From Chinchilla lanigera (Eukaryota; Chordata; Mammalia; Rodentia; Chinchillidae): a DNA stretch of 64,000 bases. The stretch spans positions 4,481,214 through 4,545,213 of the forward strand of contig NW_004955477.1 of NCBI RefSeq assembly GCF_000276665.1, in the 5' to 3' direction. Below are positions 1-12,876 of this stretch, piece by piece. The notes under the pieces were generated by a model. The model ran no database searches, was not told where the DNA came from, and saw nothing but the letters and a program-made list of their open reading frames with translations. Within the stretch, counting starts at the first letter, position 1, and each line of letters opens with the position of its first letter. Position numbers and translations under genes: made by a program.

Positions 1-2123
1 TCTGTGTGAGGTGGGCCAGCACACAAGAGCAGCAAGGTCATGAGATACCTGGGGCTCCTCAAGTCACAGGGCAGGGCACAAGCTTAATCTGTCCTTTGGA
101 GTGGCCCGAGCAAGGTGGTCAAGGACAGAGACAGAGTTCACCACTGTAGAGCTCCTGATCACAGAGGGCATGAGGCTATACAGTAAACTGTGGGAAGATC
201 AGTGCTTCGTCTGGGACAAGGGAGCAGGGATGGAGAGGAACGAAGGTGTGGGGGAAAGGTGAGCACTGTGAATCATTGCTGAGTGGAAAGCTGCCTGGTT
301 CTCATGCGGCAGACCCATGCCAGTCCACAGGTGACCCAGCTGGTTGTCCTTCCCTTCACAGTGGCCCACTTCAACCCTCACACTCCTTTGTCCCTTGACC
401 TCTCTGCTTCCACCAACAGACAGCACAAACTGACTGTTTCAGGAAAGAAAATCGTAACTCATAAACACTTACAAGGGTCTTCATTTCTTGGCATAGGAGA
501 TGGATATGATGCAATACTAATTTTAAAATCAATGATTAGGATTAGTCACTAATCATTAGGGAAATGAACATCAAAGCTACAATGAATCCTGAAGGTCAAT
601 TAAATTGTCTGAGGTTGGAATAAACAATGAAAGAGCTGGAGTTTTTCACCCCACTACACTGACTCTCAATCTTGTCTTAGAGGGCAGAGACATTATCCTT
701 TGACACAATTTTAATCTATGCTTAGAATCCATATTCCCAAATTTCATCACAGACACAGCTATCCAGAAGGGAAGCCCCAACCTCAACATTGCCTGTTTTT
801 GAATCTGTCTAGGAACAAGACTTGGCTAACCTCCCACCCAAGCCCCGGGCAACCTGTCTCAGTCTCTAATCACCCCCATAGATTGTCTCCTAAATCCCAT
901 AAAAGGAACAAATCAAACTTAAGCACACATGAGGCATTAGAGAAACCACGATCAGAGCTGAGTGGGGAGCTGGACTCCTGCCAGCTCTAGTATGAAGGAT
1001 CTAAAAGAAACGATAGGTTGAGGGTCATTAAAGCAAAGCTATTTAATACCGGAAAAGGAAGGGAAGTTTAAAAGCACTGTCTTATTATAGACACTGCTTC
1101 CTCCCATCTTTTAGTTAAAACCCAGAGCACATTTCCACCTGGTCTCCATTCCTGGCGGGAAGGAGCCAGCCCTCCACCCTTGAAGAGCCTGCAATATCAC
1201 ATAATATCGGCTCTGGCTTAAGGCACTGAGATAATCACATTCATGAGAGCCATAAAATAAAGCAGGCTTGGGATTTAGGAACTCAAGTGAGATCAATAAG
1301 GAAGCGGGGATGTCTCTGGGTTAAAATGGACTGCCCACGGTGATAACATACTCATTCCATGGGGCTCCAGGTTAACTCTATGAAATCTCCACCTTCAAAG
1401 AGAAAGCAGTCAATTTTTATTTAAATGGTCTGTCCTCCCTCCTTCCAGTCCCTTGGACAGGTTTCCAAATCATGCTTAGACACACTAGGGGACGGCCCCG
1501 ACTCCTCACGGGAGAGGCCCACCTGGGCATATGTGCTTGTTGCACTCCTTCTGCCAGAAGCTCCTTGTTTTTATCTGGTTCATAAATTGGCTTCCTAGAA
1601 GAGTCCATTTTAACAAAGACTTCCATTTAAGAATAACATAAATCGCTCTAAGGAGACTCAGCCCTCTCTGATCTGTGCTCACCCCAAATGGTCAGGGTAC
1701 TTTCTGGAAAACAGACGCTTCACAGCTGACGCTTAAAACATTATTCCGGATCCCTCTCAGCGCAGAAGTCAGAGGTCGTGTTATCAAATACCAGCCTGAG
1801 AGGAGACTGTTCCAGAAGGTTTTATAATACTAACGTTACCTCATGTGCCCAAGATAAGCACCTGACATGAAGCCAAGGCTCTTTCAAAAACCATGGCATC
1901 TGTAACTGGAAAGTCAGGCCTTCCCTATCTCCTTTTCAAACATGGCAATACAGTTTGTACTGGGACAAGCGGCCTCCTTGACCCCAGAATCTCAGCACCA
2001 ATCCTGGAAGCCAGCAATGAATCACTGGCCTAATTCTCTATTTCTGGCAATTATAACCTCCCACACTTATTACAAGCTCTGTCAGCCATGCATGGGCCTC
2101 TTTGCCTACAGAATCTCACCATC
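1..2123. other. Unique non-coding sequence
   Basis: I recognise no gene, SINE, LTR or LINE piece here. The open frames are under 100 codons and look like chance. A short part near 1690-1860 keeps several CpGs and is free of obvious repeats, so it could be a small conserved element, but nothing in the sequence proves it. Confidence 0.5.
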
Positions 2124-2130
2124 CATCCTA

Positions 2131-2215
2131 GGGGCTGGGGATTTAGCTCAGCAGCACAGCACCTGCCTGGCAAGCACAAGGTCGTGAGTTCGATTCCCTG
2201 TACTGGAAAAAAAAA
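2131..2215 (+). mobile_element. ID SINE, young-looking copy
   Basis: This is a tRNA-derived rodent ID element. It begins with GGGGCTGGGGATTTAGCTC, carries an A-box-like TAGCTCAGCAGC and a B-box-like GAGTTCGATTCC, and ends in an A-rich tail. The short direct repeat CATCCTA flanks it at 2124-2130 and 2216-2222, as expected for L1-mediated insertion. It is one of the least decayed ID copies in the window. It is not a functional tRNA gene, because the cloverleaf 3' half is missing and the unit ends in poly(A). Confidence 0.92.
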
Positions 2216-2222
2216 CATCCTA

Positions 2223-5200
2223 AAGCTTATTGTGTGGACAGGGGAGCAGGTTTTCATCAAGTATAAATAAAACATGACCACAATGAGTACAGCAAAGGAA
2301 GTGTGGCATGGCCTGTGCAGCTCATTCTGGCTGCAGGTGAAAATAATGCAGGGGGACCACTGGGGGGGTCCAGCCAACCTGGCAGGAGATGATTAGAAGG
2401 TGAATGAAAAGGACTTGGTCATGGATTGGACATGGGAGTCTGGCAGAGGCAAAAAGACTCCTAGGTTTTCAGCTTGGCTAGCCAGATGTACAATGGTTCC
2501 ACTTTGAGTCAGAACAACAATCCTGAGCTTAGAGAGATGTCAGGTGCTATAGGTCAGTGATCATTGATCATCTCTTAGTTGCTTAGGCCCAGTCTCTACC
2601 TTGCTCTGGGAAATGTGTTCCTGACTTGTACCAGGTTCCTTTATCTGATGCTGAGACCTCAGGGGCTCTGGATGGGGTGTTTCATAAGCCAAGGTCCTGT
2701 TTGGGACCCACTTCTTTCCCTAATGCTCTGACACTACATTTTCAGGCACTCTGATATTCCTGAATCTGAGGACTATTCTCTGGCTGTACATCCCGATGCT
2801 GGCCTTTTGCCGTTAGGTGTTCGTGCTCCACCTTCACCACATTCCCTGGAGCTTGGCCTAAACTTTTCCCATGTCTGTCTGCCACAGGATGTGTGGTGCT
2901 TCCTGGTCCCAGTCCATCTCCTTCTGCCTATCCTCCACATCACCCCTCTCTCCTTGCCAGGCCCTCCTGCAGTAAGATCAAAATTTAAGGTCTAATACTG
3001 TATGTGCCTTGGTATCTGGGAGAACTAGGAAGGCCTTGAATGGCCTTACCACATGTCCTCCTGCTCACACAGCTCCTTAAGATAAACTCTACAGCCAAAC
3101 AATCCTCCTTATCACACGGATAGGCAGAGTTCCTACTCGTCCCTGAGGAGCAAACCTGGTTTCCTGCCAGCCTTTGGAATTATTCAAACAAGCCAACCAT
3201 GTCCTCCCACAGGAACCAAGTATACCTACCCTCTTCTTACTCCAAGGCCTGCCTCCTATGGCCCCTGCCCCTGACTTTGTTCCTAAATGTTACTCCATGT
3301 TGTCTTGCATGGCACTGGTGTCCTTCCTGGGGCTAAGGGAATGTGAGTAATAAGCTGCTGTCAAACTCATCTGCCTAGCGTTGGGTATTGTATATGGCTA
3401 CCCCATAACTCTAGGGCAGGAATCCTCTGAACAATGGGTAGAGACGTCCCTTTAGAAAAGAACATTATAGAGGGTAACCGTTGGAGGCAAGAGAATGGCA
3501 ATCATTTGGGAAAATATTGCACTTTTCATTTCTTGAAAACACAGCAATATCCCAAAGTCCCCTAGCAGTGGTTTTGACAGGGATCCTCATGGTAGCCTCT
3601 GAGGCTCCACATCTTTGAACTTTGATGCTGCACATCTGGGTGGGACCTAGAAACCAACTTCTGCTTTAAATCCAAAGGATAACTCTGATTCACACCACCA
3701 GTTGGGAATTGCTGCTAAGCAGAGCCATTGTGTTCACTCTGTAAATTCAGGAAGATCTTGTTGCCATGCTGTGTGGCATAGGCCACTGCTCAGCCATTGC
3801 ACTGTGGCTTCCTGGTTGATATTTTCCCAAAGGGTGTTCCTTTCCAGAAAAAAAACAGAGTGGATATCTCTCTATCAGACCTGGTGCCTGTATTCAGCCT
3901 ATGATATCAATGTGCCAACATGCTCATCCCAGCCTTCATGGTAAAGCAGAAAGGCTCATACTTTAGGGATGGTGAATTGAAATTATAGATAAGACTTCTC
4001 ATCTTACCCTTGTAAGAATAAGACAGTGGTCCTCATGGACTGTCCTCTTGTGTCCTCCCCATTGTCTGACTTCCCCAGATCTGGCACAGGCCTATGGCCA
4101 AATCCTTCAGTACACACAAGGTAGGAATGAGCTTTCCTGCCTCTGAGAGAAAACACAAAATCTGGCTGGGTTTACTTCTGTCTGACCAGAAGCCACATAG
4201 ATGGAATTTGCAGCTGAGCTCTTTGAGTAGCACGTGATTTTACCAATTATTTTTTAAATTAAATTATATACAAGTGATGGGCAAAGACACAGCTAGAGGT
4301 GAAAGCTCAGATGGCAGAGAAAAGAGTTTCTCAGTGGACTGTTTATAGGTGATAACAGCAAAACTGAGGTTTAAGAGCCAGGCAGCCACTAAGCAGAATT
4401 CAGGAGGGGACACAACACAAGGCTCTTCATGAAAAAGCAGGCAGGACTGTCACGTAGCCCCAGGAACAAGAGCAGCTTGGTCATTTTCCTCCCAATAATG
4501 TTCTACTCAAGTAGGTTCAATACACACACATGTGTCTCTTTTTGTCTTCTGCAGGGAAAAAGAGTAAGTGTGTTTTATTCTCCAGTGGTCAGAAAAATGG
4601 GGCTTGCCTCCACCCCACCCCCACCCACTGTGCCAAACAAGTAGACACTGGGCAGAGGATGCAACCAGAGCCAAAGTGGCCACTGAGGGGAAGCCTCTGT
4701 CCCTCTTGACAAAGGAGGCTGACTCATAGGTCAGGAGCCTGTTACTAATGCACACAAAGTACTCTAAGAGAACCCAAGAGCAGATATTTTCCCCGTCAAG
4801 CTGAGGACTATTGTCACACAATCCCATTTGTCCCTGCTCTAAGGGTTGGCCAGGGAGTCAAGTGAATCTCCTGACATAGAAATGGGTTCTTGTAGCTGCT
4901 TCATAGAAATCACACTGTTCGATCTATTGACCAACTTCTACAGTTCAGTCCTTCCACTTGGGAACATAGCGACAAGGAAAATAAGATCCCTTTCCCCAAA
5001 GCCCACAGCCCTGCAAGGCAGAAGGATAAATCAGAAAGGCAAATTAGGACAGGCTGAAAGGACTACGAATGTGGGACAAACAAAATGCCCTCAGAGGGCA
5101 AGGTGGGTAGGGCAGGTTGAATCAAGAAGCTTTGGGGAAAAAAAGTGGTTTCAGCAACAGCAATGCATAAAAGTGGTGTTGGACAGAGAAACCCCTGGGC

Positions 5201-7989
5201 AGGGAGTGAGATGGCAGGTGGGTGCTGCCAGGCAGTGCAACTGGAGAAAATCTAGAAAGACAACTAAGGGGGCCAGGGTGAAAGGCACCGGGCTATGCCG
5301 AGGAGCTTATACTTTGTCTGTTGAGATTGATGTGATTTTTGATTAGAGAAAGTTCCACTGATTAAAGATACTCTTGTAGATTGCTCCATAGATGAATTAT
5401 CCCTGTGGTCAGGGAGGAATCTATGAAGAGGAAGCAGAGAAAGTATGATCAAAATTTTATATATTATTTATATTTACATATATATTTATATATTTCCATT
5501 TCAACCCTGGCAACTAGAGCCTTCATAAAACCAGGAAGCCAACAGGCACATGCGAGATGCCTTCTAGTTCTTTGCAATAGAGAAACTACATGTATAAGTG
5601 TTCTCTTCTGGAAGAGAAAAATAACTACCCTTCGTGTCAGGTGGGTGTTCTATTTCAGAGAAAACAGAACGATGTTCCTTCAAAGCAGAACCAAGGGAAT
5701 GTGTTCTATTGGGAAAAATAACTGGCTCAATATTAATGAAATTAAAACAATTGTTAGTAAGGCAGCGAATCGCTGCTCTTATAAAAAGCTGGAATAAAAG
5801 AACAATTATCCTTAGATTTTAAGTGAAATATAATTACTTTATTCCTTTCATCCACCAAAAAAATCACCCTTTCAAAATCTCCCAATTGTAAAGGTCTGGC
5901 TTCATTGACCAGCAAGGAGAAAATTTCATGCCATTTCACATTCCTTCCTAAGCCAAGTGAATTACTAATTAAAAATTCCAAATTACCTTCATTGATTTCC
6001 TTGACTTATACTTCTACTAACTGGTTTCCCCAGCAGTGGCCCTAACCAGGCACCTGGTTCCCCATGATCCCAATTGTTGTATCAAGTGATCTCATCTGAG
6101 GTCACATAGCAAGGTAATGTGGAAGTGCTAAACGGAACCTTTTTATAACATGTAAAATTGGAGTTTGAAAAGGACTTCCTACCTTCCTCTGATTTTAAAA
6201 ACAGATGTGAGTTTGGGTAGAAATAGTCATCTTTCCTACATTTTTTTCTCCCTTAGTGCTCAGATCCTATTAATCATGGCAGACTGAAATTTTACACAAG
6301 CCAACAGATTTCAAAGGCCTTGCCAAGAGGACAATTTAACCATAAGAACTCAGCTCCCCACCCTTCCCAGCCTGGAATTTCCAGTGACTGAGGCAATGAA
6401 TAATTGCTTTCAGAAATAAAGGTCTGAAAAGAGCACTTGCTTCATACTTCCTACCTGAGCACGCTGCACCGTTTGTACCCAGGACCCACTCCATTGATCC
6501 AACTTCTACAGCAGAGGCTGCCACCTGTGACCTTGACCCTGAGAGTGGCCCCATAGAATAGGAGACTTCTAAACCACCACTGTATCAGGAAGAATAGGGA
6601 AATGAGGATGTAGAAGGACTAACCAAAGATAAAACCTAGTTGATGCCAAAGTCCACAATGGTACAGAGATACCTCAATTTACAAACAAAGCCACCCTGAC
6701 TCCTGGTCCATGATTCCCAGGATGATATTCTGCTTCCAATTCAGTGTGTGTGGATTTCTTTAGGACTTGCAGCTCCCATCTTGTAAGCTTGCTCAGCTGT
6801 TCATATTGTTTCTCATTCTACCAACCTGTACTTGATGGTTACATCAAGACTATAATCCTGTCTTGTCTCTCTTAAGTCAACACCAAACTGCCCCATTTCC
6901 TGGATGCCTGGAGCAGATGCCTTAATGGCGTCTCCCATGAAGTGTCAAAACCCCACAAATGCAGGTTCCTCCCACCAGCATCTTCCCTGCATCCTGGATT
7001 TCCTATCTCATGGTTTGTAGCACTGACTATCCAGGAGCACCTTTAACTTCTATTTCAATAGCCTGTATATAGCTGGATAATTTCTTAGTGCTCTAGTGGT
7101 TCTAGCAACCATAGTCACTGCCCTGGCTAACTGCATATCATCTCCTTCCTGGAATATCATAACAGAATTTTCTTCCTACAACTTGGATCATATCAGGTAC
7201 TTTAGCAATTTAAAATATTTAATATTCCCTTTTTTCACACTCAGTAAATACAGATTAAAAATAAAGAAGGCAGCTTATTTATTTTGGCTCACCACCATCT
7301 AAGAGTTTTCTAACAATTTTAGCTGTGTGAACATGCTCTGAGCATGCTATCAGCTAACTTAAAGTAGAGCGCCCCCTCTACTCTTTGGGCTTACTATATA
7401 TTGCCCTTTCTAGAGACTTTCTTATTTCTGCACCACATCAAAAAGAGGCTGGAGGAATGGCCCCTCCAGACCCTGAGATGTCACAGGCTACCTATGCCTT
7501 CCAGAATATCTCATTGTGCCTTCTGGGGGAATTTCACGGCTAGCCAGCCCCTCACAATGTTGGCTCTTGGAAGCCATGCATCTAACATCTGACCTTTCTC
7601 CTGACCAGAGCTGAGTGACTCAGCATGGGACTAGACCCATCAGCCCCAGGTGAAGGTCCACACTCTTGCTGCTGAGGTCGTGGTCCCGCTGATTCCTGTA
7701 CTTTCTGCCTCTCTGTAGCTCACTGTTTCATGAAATTCACTGGCTTCCTTATAATAATTTCCCTCAGGTATATGATAGTGGGTTCCTGGCCCTTGCAGCC
7801 CAGAGTTTGACCTAAAAGTGTGTTCTTGGATATTCTAAAACCACTAAAAGGGCTGAGATTGACCTCATTCTTATGCCAGGCCCTTCTTATGAGTGGAGGA
7901 AAAGGGAATGCTTCTGGTTGCATGTCTCTCCAAAACGCACAATGAAATTTAATTACTTCTGTAACACTGTAGACAGGCGAAAACTTCAA
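2223..7989. other. Long stretch of mostly unique sequence
   Basis: No gene or firmly recognisable repeat was found. A 166-codon open frame (4846-5346, plus) resembles no family I know and is treated as chance; part of it (about 5230-5340) faintly resembles old L2-type repeat sequence. A short AT-rich run lies at about 5445-5500. Nothing else stands out. Confidence 0.5.
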
Positions 7990-8345
7990 GAGGTGGTTAG
8001 GTGGTGAGGACTGTACTGTGGTGAGTGGATTGGTGTTATCCTAGGTATGGGTTAGTTATCATGGGAGTGGGTTCATTATAGGAGTAGGTTAGTTATTACA
8101 GGAGTAGTAACTACTACTCCGGGAACGGATCAGTTATCTCAGTTTAGTTATGGCAGAACTTGGTTCATGGGAAGTCTGAGTCCTCCTAGCCCCCACATGC
8201 ACTCCTGCCATGTGATACCTTCTTCATAGGATGGGATGGCAAGAAAGCTCTCAGCAGAAGTAGCACTGTGCACCAAATAAACTTCCACTGTTTATATTTG
8301 ACCAAGGATGTGGCCTTCTGTTACAACAGAAGAAAACAGACTCAG
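7990..8345 (+). mobile_element. MaLR/MLT1-type LTR fragment
   Basis: The left part holds a degenerate tandem array of about 20 bp units built on GTTAGTTAT...GGGAGTGG (8040-8135), of a kind found inside some MaLR LTRs. The right part has the typical LTR end: a CCATGTGATACCTTC segment, CCAAATAAACTTCC around the polyadenylation site, then ACAACAGAAGAAAACAGACT. It is a solitary degraded LTR, and the subfamily is uncertain. Confidence 0.65.
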
Positions 8346-9606
8346 GCAAGAAATCAGGTTCCTAATCCAAAATACTTGTGTTTCTCTGGGAAAGAAAACT
8401 GGGCTGTCAAAAGCACAGAGGCCCAGATGGATGCTCCAGCCCACTCTCATAGAAAAGATGAGACAGGACTCCCTCCCTGGCCTTCAGGTAGGCTGCTTGG
8501 TGCTCTCTTTTTTGCTGAGCTTCTTCTTCCACCTGCTGAGCCAATTTGAGCAAAGAATCCCACTGAGCCCAGTCCTAGTGAACACAGCACCAGGCCAGTT
8601 CAGGGAGAATTTCCTAGGCTTAAGAATTAATCAGGTTCCTCTCTCCAACCTTAGATAGCAAGTTCTTCTTAATTGTTTCCCGTCCCTGAGCACCTCGCCT
8701 TACGTACTGGCTATGAATCCCTAGCTACTCTTGCTGTATGCTGAATTGAACTTAGTTCTCTCAACCCCGCTTCAGTCACTCACATAAAATCTGACTTACC
8801 ATTTTTAACAGACACTCAAGGTAATTTGCTAACAGATGGCAACAGCCTTAGAGGAAGACACGCAGAGCATGAGAGGGTACTGTGGAAAACCAATCGCACC
8901 GGAAAGCATGGTGCCCGCATAGGTATGGGTCCTTCCCTTATACCCGCATGCCCAACACTCAAGGCTGGCTGTGGCTTTCTCCCAGAATGAGCACTGACAG
9001 ATTTAAAAAGAAAAAATAAAGCCAGGAGACACGTCCTCCTTCCCACCCAGAGTTGGCTGGTACATTTTCTGTGGCCTGCGCCTTTAATCCTCAGCCTCAA
9101 GCCAGCATGTACTTGGTCCCTAAGTCACTAAAACCCTCAGCATCTCAGGAGCATCCACCATGGAAGTGCCTGATGAAACCCATCTTGCGCTGACCAAACC
9201 CTAGGATAAAGGAGAACGCACAGCTCACAGTTAAGTACCGTGTCTGACTGCCCTTACAGCCACACTGACTGTCCAAAGGAAAAGGTATCATTCTCAACAT
9301 CCTCAAGTTTCCTGCAGGATGCAGATGGCCCGACATGCTTGCTGGGCCTGCCTTTGCTGTTCGCTCAGAAGCATCCATCACTGTAGTCACAGTGCGACCA
9401 CAGGCAACTTCTGTGCAAGGTTTTCAACACGTTCAAACTAAGTATCTGCCACAATTAAAGAATAAGCTGTAAACCATGCTTTGCGGGGGCAGGGGGAGGG
9501 TTCCAGAAAGGGTTAAATATGAAAGGTTCTTTCAAACAATATTTTTGTCCTAGGTTGACTATGTCAGTTACGGAAAGAAATGCAGGTCTCTGACATCTTT
9601 GGTCTC
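8346..9606. other. Unique non-coding sequence
   Basis: No repeat family or gene was recognised. A G-rich run (GGGGGCAGGGGGAGGG) sits near 9485. Open frames are short and show no similarity that I recognise. Confidence 0.45.
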
Positions 9607-9617
9607 ATATATATATA

Positions 9618-9658
<41 letters not shown>

Positions 9659-9661
9659 ACA
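9607..9661. repeat. (TA)n/(TG)n compound microsatellite
   Basis: The tract runs TA repeat, short TG repeat, longer TA repeat, then CA-rich. It is likely length-polymorphic and can extrude a cruciform because of its self-complementary TA blocks. Confidence 0.95.
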
Positions 9662-10340
9662 AAGATACATATGTATTTTTCACCTGCAGCAAAAACTCAT
9701 CTGCGACACTTATGAATTAACGTTAAAATGAGGATTAAAAACAAAATCTGCTGCATTAAAGCATTCTGCTAGAATTAATTTTTGCCAGTTTCTGAACTGA
9801 ATATTATATTAACCTAGTAGACAGCACAGTAGCATCAGAACATTTGACCTATATCCATATGATTTCTAACACAAAGGAGGTGGGAGATTGTTTTCACATA
9901 ATTTATGTTAACAAACTTAATAAAAGCTATGAACTGTAACCATCTCACCTACTGTTTTTACAGTTTAGTGGCTATGAATTAAAGCTTCATAAAAAATGAT
10001 TTATGGATGCAGAGCTACCATGCCTTTATTTAAACTGCAGCCCCTCCCTTCTGAGAACATTGCATTTTTGTCCCATTGCTCATTCCTGGTGGAACCCCGC
10101 TTGCTCCGTGCTGGCCCAGCCTGGCACACTCAGCTATCTGTGGTCACTGCAGGTTCCAAAGGCACTGCCCGAGGCAACCAATACTCCGTTTGCATTATTT
10201 GCTATTTTTTTCAGAGATTGCTGGCATGGAAGCCAGAGTGTTTAGAAATTTAAATAAGCTTCAAATCTTGCCAGAACCACTGAGTTAGCATCTCATGTTT
10301 GGGAGAAGCTAGGCTCCAAAGTACATTTCATTATTAATAA
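9662..10340. promoter_or_regulatory. Candidate conserved non-coding block
   Basis: About 680 bp with no transposon or simple repeat that I can recognise. It is rich in homeodomain-type TAAT/ATTA cores, AT-rich in its first half and moderately GC in its second half. Short open frames at 9996-10288 are in three frames and show no codon signal, so I do not call an exon. This texture is common in vertebrate enhancers, but cross-species conservation cannot be seen from one sequence. The call is an inference. Confidence 0.25.
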
Positions 10341-10364
10341 AAATAAAGGCAAAGGAGGGATGCG

Positions 10365-10410
10365 GGAGAGAGAGAGAGACAGAGAGACAGAGAGAGAGAC
10401 AGAGAGAGGG
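10365..10410. repeat. (GA)n microsatellite with GACA variants
   Basis: An uninterrupted purine tract of GA and GACA units, directly after an A-rich stretch. It is a simple repeat with no coding value. Confidence 0.93.
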
Positions 10411-11643
10411 AGACACCAGATCAAGACCCTTTACCTGCATTCAAAAGACTTTCATTTCTCTCCCAGGCAGAGTGATCTTTGGTGGATGAGAAAAACCGAC
10501 TGTGGATCTGGAAAATAAACAGAAACCTTTCCCAGTTTTGTATTTTTACTTGCCAGCTATATAATCTTCAATAATATACGCTTTTTTTTAAAAAAAAAAA
10601 AAAAGGAACATCCTTAGAATCTCTCCTTTCTCCCAAAAAGAACTACAGAGAGTAATGAGTACATATTTCCATTTTCTCCTGAGCAAACTCTGTCAGTAAA
10701 TAAAATGTAAGTTTCCAACAATTTCAATATATACAAGAAGAAAGGAGGGGAAGGAGAAACACAGGAATCAGCCAATGTGGACTCTGCTGTGGATTTTTTT
10801 AGTAGATCAAAGACCAACATCTAACATTTCTGGTCCAGCCCATCACAGTTCTAGGAAGGTAGTGGGCTAAAACTGAACAGTCAATAAATATTGATCAGCC
10901 ATGGGCAATTAAATATCAGGAATTAGTTATGAAAGCCCAATGAAAATAATGTTAATAGTATACAAAATGTGCTGTTGTCTACAAGTGTGATTATTATGCT
11001 GATTTTCTCTCCCAGAGGCAAAGTTTTATTCTGTAAGTTTGCTCTGAGAGCAGTTCACTGTGAGCGAGGCTCAGACTCCGATCATAATTGCACCGAGGCC
11101 GCAGAGCATCCTATCCCATCTGGAACTTCCCAGGTCTTCCCTCAGCCCTTCCAATCCACTCTGTCCTTACCCAAGGCCAAGGACAACCTAGAATTGAGTA
11201 AGGGGACTACTCACTCTTGGAGCTCACTTCCAGCTCTGATCCTGAACCTCAGATTTCTTAGTCCTGGGGCCGAGTTAAGCTTTTTGGTGCTTAGTTCTCA
11301 TTTTATCTGTGCAACCCATTTGGGGGTTACAGGGAAGAAGCTGGGGCTTCCATCCCAAGTAGAAGTCTGGCTTCCCTGACTCACGGGGACAGACAGTGGT
11401 TGGGATGTTAAGGGGGCTGGGCTGAGGTCTGGAGAATCAGTAGTTTTCACCATTTTTGCCTTGGCCCAGCCTCCCTGCTCTGGACCCACTCAGCCACTGC
11501 CAACCAGTAACATGATAATTAATCATAATATGAACTGCTGACACGCTTCAGACTTCAAAGATGCTGTCCTTACGCTTCAGTGCTTTATCTACATCCTCTT
11601 GTTGAATTCTCATGCCTGTTAGAAAGATGTGCTTTGTTCTAGC
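10411..11643. other. Unique non-coding sequence
   Basis: No repeat family or gene was recognised. A T8A14-type homopolymer junction lies at about 10582-10604. The 136-codon open frame at 10969-11379 has no recognisable similarity and no exon context. Confidence 0.45.
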
Positions 11644-11828
11644 TTGTTTTGTTTTTCATTTTTGTTTTGTTTTCAGCCCTGGGAATTGACCAGAGAGACT
11701 GAGATACATCCATGGTTCTTTTTTAAAATTTATTTTGTGAGAGGGTCTCACTGAGTTACCCAGGCTGTCCTCAAACTTGCAATCCTCTTGTCTTAGCCTC
11801 CTAGGTAGCTGGGATTACAGGTATGCAG
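11644..11828 (-). mobile_element. B1-ID composite SINE, antisense
   Basis: Read on the plus strand there is first a T-rich tail, then CAGCCCTGGGAATTGACC, a degraded reversed ID-like 3' part. A reversed 7SL-derived B1/Alu-like unit follows (GGGTCTCACTGAGTTACCC, then AGCTGGGATTACAGG). On the minus strand the order is therefore B1 then ID, matching the second composite at 16656-16852. Composite B1-ID SINEs are known from several non-murid rodents. The copy is old and diverged. Confidence 0.75.
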
Positions 11829-12735
11829 AGAGATTAGCAGAGAGATTTTTTTAATCAGTACCACCCCAAGTCAGCTGAGAAAATGAAGGCTTCAGTGAAA
11901 AAAAACAGGCCAAGGTCACCTAGATGGGACAAGATGAAAACAGGATTCTGATCAGGCCAGTCAGAGCCAAAGCACTGGAACTTTCTGCCAGCATGTCCCA
12001 AATATAGTTGTTATTACTAAGGATCTCTACTTGGCTAGTTGGCTGTGTCGATGCTTACATGACCTTTATTACTTCCACGTGTCCTTTTCTTAGATTTTGC
12101 ACAGATTTGTCATTGGGTAATACATGCACCCTGGGGAATACCTGAAAAAGTTTCAGAGAATTAAAAAGATTATGACATCGGAAATGGGTTTGGAGAATAA
12201 TTTAAATCCCAAGTTCAGCATCAAAAGTGAGCTATGTCTCTGCTGCTTCGACACATCCAAGCACGTAGGTATGGGAATAATTGGGGTGGTCCAGGGGTGT
12301 GGGGAAGCTGATGGGGTACAGGAGGTGGAGGAGTTTGGGCTGGCCTAACAGGGTTTTGCACGCTTCTCTCCTGTACTCTTCTCTCATCTTTTAAGGATTG
12401 TTGTGCATGTTTTTTCAAATACCACACTACCAAGTCTAGCAAGTTATCTAACCATGGACAAGCTAGCTGGCACTTAATTTTGTCTCATTTATTCCTGATG
12501 TCCCTCTCCAGTTCATATTTTTTGGGTTTTTTTAACTGATCCAAAATATAATAAAGGCCATATTCATGAAGTCTTTGTAAAATTTCAGAAGTATCTGAAA
12601 TATCTAATAGCAGGGAATGGTTTGTAGGTCAGGTCTATTGGTCCACAGGACTAGAAGCCCCCGGGGGGCAGGACTACCCGTACATCTCATGTGTCTGGCA
12701 CTGTGGTGGCGACTAAGGAGAAAGCCAAAGAATGT
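11829..12735. other. Unique non-coding sequence
   Basis: No repeat or gene was recognised. It contains a few short open frames without family resemblance and a T-rich patch near 12519-12535. Confidence 0.45.
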
Positions 12736-12876
12736 CTTCAGAAGAAAGGGAGGAAGGAGGGAGAGAATGGCAGAAGGGAGTGAGGAAAGGGGAGAAAAAG
12801 AGGAGAAAGGAAGAAGAGAGGGAGAAAGGGAAAAAAGAAGGAAAGTTGGGGGAGAAAATAGGAGTGAGGAGGGGAC
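12736..12876. repeat. Polypurine (GA-rich) tract
   Basis: About 140 bp is almost entirely A and G on the plus strand (AGGGAGGAAGGAGGGAGAG and similar), with only rare pyrimidines. Long purine mirror-like tracts can form triplex H-DNA. The overlapping open frames of 92 and 107 codons are low-complexity artefacts (Glu/Arg/Lys rich). Confidence 0.9.

Noticed and set aside
2131..2215. tRNA-like gene with A and B boxes
   Set aside because: It is an ID SINE: the 3' half of a tRNA is absent, an A-rich tail is present and target duplications flank it.
4846..5346. Open frame of 166 codons on the plus strand
   Set aside because: No domain or family was recognised; the composition is that of random GC-moderate sequence and part resembles old repeat text.
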